Source: Rubricoccus sp963708165
GTDB taxonomy: Bacteria; Bacteroidota; Rhodothermia; Rhodothermales; Rubricoccaceae
Reading direction: 5' to 3'
Assembly (NCBI GenBank): GCA_963708165.1
Contig: OY970187.1
Span: forward strand, 434,001-498,000
DNA length: 64,000 nt
Shown here: positions 61,491-64,000 of the stretch, piece by piece
Numbering within the stretch: position 1 is the stretch's first letter
Layout of the letters: the number at the start of each line of letters is the position of its first letter
The notes under the pieces: model-generated
Told to the model about the DNA's origin: nothing
Databases searched by the model: none
Seen by the model: only the letters and a program-made list of their open reading frames with translations
Position numbers and translations under genes: made by a program

Positions 61491-61525
61491 TTCCCCCTTC
61501 CCCCTTCCCCCTTCCCCCTTCCCCC
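61491..61525 (+). repeat. TTCCCCC heptads abutting the proC start
   Basis: Five exact copies of TTCCCCC end directly at the proC ATG (61526). This leaves no room for a Shine-Dalgarno sequence; the whole 5' leader is C/T. The minus strand is G-rich here, opposite to the tract at 61360, so the two face each other. Confidence 0.9.
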
Positions 61526-62350
61526 ATGCTTCGCGACCACACCCTCGCCGTCCTTGGGGCGGGCAACATCGGCAGCGCCATCATCGGTGGCCTCTTGCGC
61601 GGCGGCGACCTCCCGGCAGACCACATCCGCGCCACGCGCCGAGGCGAGGCGGCGCGCGACGTGCTGCGCCAGAGGTTTCCCGGCGTGCTCGTCAGCGACG
61701 ACAACCCGGTCGCGGTCGCGGGCGCCAGCATCGTGATCGTGAGCGTGAAGCCGCAGAATCTGGCGGCGCTCATGGACGAGATCCGGCCGCACGTGGCGCC
61801 CACTACGCTCGTGCTCTCCACCCTCGCAGGCGTGCCGACGGGCGCGCTTTCCACCGCGTTGGGCCAGGAGCTTCCCGTCATCCGCGCGATGCCCAACACG
61901 CCTGCGCTCGTCGACGAAGGCGCGACGGCGCTGGCCTCTGGCGAGTGGGCGACCAGCGATCACCTCGCGCTGGCGCGGGCCGTCTTCGAGGCCGTCGGCA
62001 TTGTGGAGGTGGTGCAGGAAAACCTGATGGACGCCGTGACGGGGCTTTCCGGAAGCGGCCCGGCCTACGTGTTCATGCTCATCGAAGGGCTCACCGATGC
62101 CGGTGTCAAGCAGGGCCTTCCGCGTCCCACGTCGCTTCGCCTCGCGGTGCAGACCGTGCTGGGCGCCGCGCGACTGGCGCAGGACACCGGCGAGCACCCG
62201 GCCATCCTGCGCGATCAGGTGACCACGCCCGGCGGGACAACCATCGCGGCTGTCGCGGAACTCGAAAAGCACGGTCTGCGCACGATGATGATCGACGCGG
62301 TGCAGATCGCGACCGAGCGCAGCCGCCAGCTCTCCGATCCTGACGCGTAG
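61526..62350 (+). CDS. proC: Pyrroline-5-carboxylate reductase
   Basis: 274 residues. NADPH-binding LAVLGAGNIGSAIIGGLLRG, SVKPQNLAALMDEIRPHV, RAMPNTPALVDEGATALASG and the ProC signature GLSGSGPAYVFMLIEGLTDA with DQVTTPGGTTIAAVAELEKH. It catalyses the last step of proline synthesis. The start at 61526 sits directly after a TTCCCCC tandem repeat, so translation initiation must depend on features other than an upstream SD, as is normal in Bacteroidota relatives. Single-gene unit. Confidence 0.96.
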   Translation: MLRDHTLAVLGAGNIGSAIIGGLLRGGDLPADHIRATRRGEAARDVLRQRFPGVLVSDDNPVAVAGASIVIVSVKPQNLAALMDEIRPHVAPTTLVLSTLAGVPTGALSTALGQELPVIRAMPNTPALVDEGATALASGEWATSDHLALARAVFEAVGIVEVVQENLMDAVTGLSGSGPAYVFMLIEGLTDAGVKQGLPRPTSLRLAVQTVLGAARLAQDTGEHPAILRDQVTTPGGTTIAAVAELEKHGLRTMMIDAVQIATERSRQLSDPDA

Positions 62351-63054
62351 CAGGCCCCAAACCAGACAGCGCCAGAGGCCCCACCACGAAACCTCTGGCG
62401 CGTCTGACCGCCCTATGAGGCGTTACGGAGAACGCCTCTGGCGGATGCACGCGGATGCACGAAGACTCTAGAAATCGATGTCGAAGCGTCCGTTTGTGAC
62501 CGAGACGGTCTGCCCGGCGCTGTTGCGGGCCGTGAACGCGAACGAGCCGCTGGCGCCAGAGGCCGAGGCGGCGTTGTCGGAGGTGCTGAAGACGGGGCGT
62601 GGGATCGGGACATCGCCGCGGTGCCGACGTGGAGAGCACAAGCTGGGGCCACATGTGCCCGGTGCCTCTCCCCTGTTCAGGGGAGTCTTCGCCTTTCCGC
62701 CAGAGGCTGGGCCACAGCGCAGACTCGCGCACCGCCTCTGGCGCACAAAAGTGCGGGGGCCGGGCGTCCCACCACAGTCGCTCGGCCCCCGCGAGCGCCT
62801 TCCATAGGGACGGCGCTGCTCAAGTATCGCCCTTAAACGGCTTACGCAAAAGGGAATTGTACGGATTCACACTTCTGCATGTGCTCCTACTGTTCGGCCT
62901 TCTCTCGCCAGAGGCCTCAGGCAGGGGCGCTCAGCTTGTCTCTCCGCTGCCGCGGTATCGCCTCCGTCTGTTTATACCTGCACTGAAAGCGCCAGTGTTA
63001 ACGGGAGCCTTGAGAATCGCAAACGGTACCACCGCTCCGACACACCATCTGCCT
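62351..63054. other. Gap with hairpins and remnants upstream of the TonB gene
   Basis: About 700 bases without a full gene. It holds decamers at 62371, 62390, 62433 and 62698, a gene remnant on the minus strand (62468-62614) and a perfect hairpin CTCCCCTG-TT-CAGGGGAG (62666-62683). The last 200 bases are lower in GC and decamer-poor and probably contain the promoter of the TonB gene. Confidence 0.5.
62468..62614 (-). pseudogene. Possible C-terminal remnant of a secreted protein
   Basis: The frame reads PIPRPVFSTSDNAASASGAS, GSFAFTARNSAGQTVSVTNG and RFDIDF then stop, like the last beta strands of a Bacteroidota lipoprotein. Upstream the frame passes into a hairpin and non-coding text with no signal peptide. 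It may be a truncated gene; the decamer provides SASGAS. Confidence 0.4.
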
Positions 63055-63954
63055 ATGCGACCCGTCCTTCTGCTCGGCCTTCTCTGCGCACTCCCAGTCT
63101 TGGCTCAAGAGCCTCCACCGCCGCCGATCCCTGACGCGCGGTCTGCCGCGCTCGAGACGACCTCTCGAAGCCCTTCGGTCGCGCTGCCGCAGCTCATCGG
63201 CCAGCCGTGGAGCGCACAGCGCGTAGCAGACGAGGTCGGGCCGCCTCTGGCGGGCGAGGTTCTCGATGGTGGCGGCACGCTGCGCTACGCCGACAGCCGC
63301 AACGGTGCGACACGTGTCGACCTGACCATCCAACGTGACACGGTGTACGCGGTCGAGATCTTTTACCAAGGCCGCGAGGAGTGGCTCGCCGAGCAGCGAG
63401 AGGAGATGAGAGATGAGGGCTTGGCGGCGGACGCCAGAGGCTTCGTCTCGCTTGTGCCCTTCGGGCGCGCCTATCGCGTGCGCGTGCAGGCCAGCGAAGG
63501 CCGCGTGCGCTTGGAGCACGACGCCGAAGGCATCCGCGCAGGACTCGCGCCGCCACCCGTTCCACCAGCGAGACCGCCATCGCCGATTGAGCGCCCGGGG
63601 CCACCACCGCCTGCCGACGGACCACCTTCACCACCGGCGGAGACGTTGGAGCCTGAAGTCTTCTATGTCGTCGAGCAACGTCCCGAACTCATCGGAGGAC
63701 TCGAAGGGTTGCAGGAGCGCGTTGTCTACCCGCTCATGGCGAAGCAGGCTGGCATCGAAGGCAAAGTGCTCGTGCAGTTCATCGTCGATGAGCGTGGCCG
63801 CGTCTTGGAGCCTGCTGCTGTGCGCTGCCCGGACGAGAGTCTCTGCGCAGAGGCTGTCCGCGTCGTTCAGGACTCCGCCTTCGAGCCCGGCCTGCAGCGC
63901 GGACGCCCGGTCAAGGTGCGGCTTACGCTCCCGGTCGATTTCAAGCTGAGATAG
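63055..63954 (+). CDS. TonB-like energy transducer (secreted)
   Basis: 299 residues. Signal peptide MRPVLLLGLLCALPVLAQ, a mature domain with LPQLIGQPWSAQRVADEVG and YQGREEWLAEQREEMRDEGL, a Pro-rich spacer (PPVPPARPPSPIERPGPPPP), then a TonB C-terminal domain: GGLEGLQERVVYPLMAKQAG, IEGKVLVQFIVDERGRVLEP and LQRGRPVKVRLTLPVDF. Usual TonB proteins are anchored by a TM helix and span the periplasm; here the start is a cleavable signal, so the protein may act as a soluble or surface TonB-like module. Ends 46 bases before the window edge. Confidence 0.85.
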   Translation: MRPVLLLGLLCALPVLAQEPPPPPIPDARSAALETTSRSPSVALPQLIGQPWSAQRVADEVGPPLAGEVLDGGGTLRYADSRNGATRVDLTIQRDTVYAVEIFYQGREEWLAEQREEMRDEGLAADARGFVSLVPFGRAYRVRVQASEGRVRLEHDAEGIRAGLAPPPVPPARPPSPIERPGPPPPADGPPSPPAETLEPEVFYVVEQRPELIGGLEGLQERVVYPLMAKQAGIEGKVLVQFIVDERGRVLEPAAVRCPDESLCAEAVRVVQDSAFEPGLQRGRPVKVRLTLPVDFKLR

Positions 63955-64000
63955 ACCCTGGCGCCAGAGGCTCAAACTCCCGGAGGCCTCTGGCGGTATC

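Larger units (their letters stand above)
1..64000. repeat. Hyper-iterated decamer GCCTCTGGCG / CGCCAGAGGC
   Basis: The decamer and close variants (especially CGCCAGAAGC) occur throughout, roughly six or seven per kilobase in the first 1.2 kb counted by eye, in both orientations, inside and between genes. Random expectation for the central CCAGAGG plus its complement at about 65% GC is near 0.2 per kilobase. About 40 places have two copies meeting as 18-bp palindromes, for example 554, 5105, 10111, 12288, 19604, 33352, 40708, 43690, 52661, 59296 and 61439. Conspicuous gaps are the rhodopsin gene (53469-54266), parts of 22311-22693 and 62800-63050. Confidence 0.95.

Noticed and set aside
1..64000. 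Decamer array as CRISPR
   Set aside because: Copies are too short and irregularly spaced, lie in both orientations and inside genes; no spacers or cas genes.

Overview
The window is GC-rich, gene-dense bacterial chromosome. DUF4835, GLPGLI and DUF5683 proteins, a PorV/PorQ-like porin, a SusC/TonB-type barrel, type III glutamine synthetase and TAnnTTTG-like -7 boxes point to the Bacteroidota-Rhodothermota group. High GC and a xanthorhodopsin-type proton pump fit Rhodothermota, perhaps a marine Rubricoccaceae-like lineage; that placement is inference. No phage, IS element, CRISPR array or rRNA was seen.

Layout. 1-8.3 kb: DedA (cut by the left edge), ispF, ispD, a PgpH-type c-di-AMP phosphodiesterase, a secreted protein, a first MNT/HEPN pair and a helix-hairpin-helix/barrel protein. 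8.3-10 kb: a porin-like protein divergent from DUF4835. 10.2-22.3 kb: a minus-strand exopolysaccharide cluster (sugar epimerase, WecG-type, GT2 and two duplicated GT4 glycosyltransferases, Wzy/ligase, Wzx, SLBB export protein, Wzc-like co-polymerase). 22.7-30.7 kb: queA, methylmalonyl-CoA mutase large subunit, small lipoproteins, a GNAT acetyltransferase, a UvrD/PcrA helicase and a second MNT/HEPN pair. 30.9-35.4 kb: parA, parB, DUF5683 and an alpha-oxoamine synthase. 35.4-41.3 kb: NDH-2, glnN with an adjacent Lrp regulator, tRNA-Ile2(CAU). 41.4-50.7 kb: recG, a methyltransferase, a trifunctional aromatic biosynthesis enzyme, and a GLPGLI plus outer-membrane barrel pair. 51-56.3 kb: a response-regulator/FAD-oxidoreductase fusion, a rhodopsin island, DUF3072 and a cNMP-binding histidine kinase. 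56.7-64 kb: DUF2461, a UmuC/UmuD-like pair, CdaR/YbbR, two microcompartment shell proteins, proC and a TonB protein.

The most striking signal is not a gene. A decamer, GCCTCTGGCG and its complement CGCCAGAGGC, occurs several times per kilobase on both strands, between genes and inside nearly every gene. It often forms 18-bp palindromes, head to head (GCCTCTGGCGCCAGAGGC) or tail to tail. In coding DNA it appears as A-S-G, P-E-A, L-W-R, Q-R and A-R-G runs that enlarge linkers, signal peptides and C-terminal tails, yet it also sits on conserved catalytic motifs through rare codons. A second family consists of tandem heptads of the form GGGN4. A third consists of inverted pairs of REP-like hairpins. 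These repeats have reshaped proteins such as IspF, QueA, ParA and Wzx.

Many genes carry single-base frameshifts, several at homopolymers. This suggests sequencing indels rather than decay, so gene ends marked as frameshifted should be read with that in mind.
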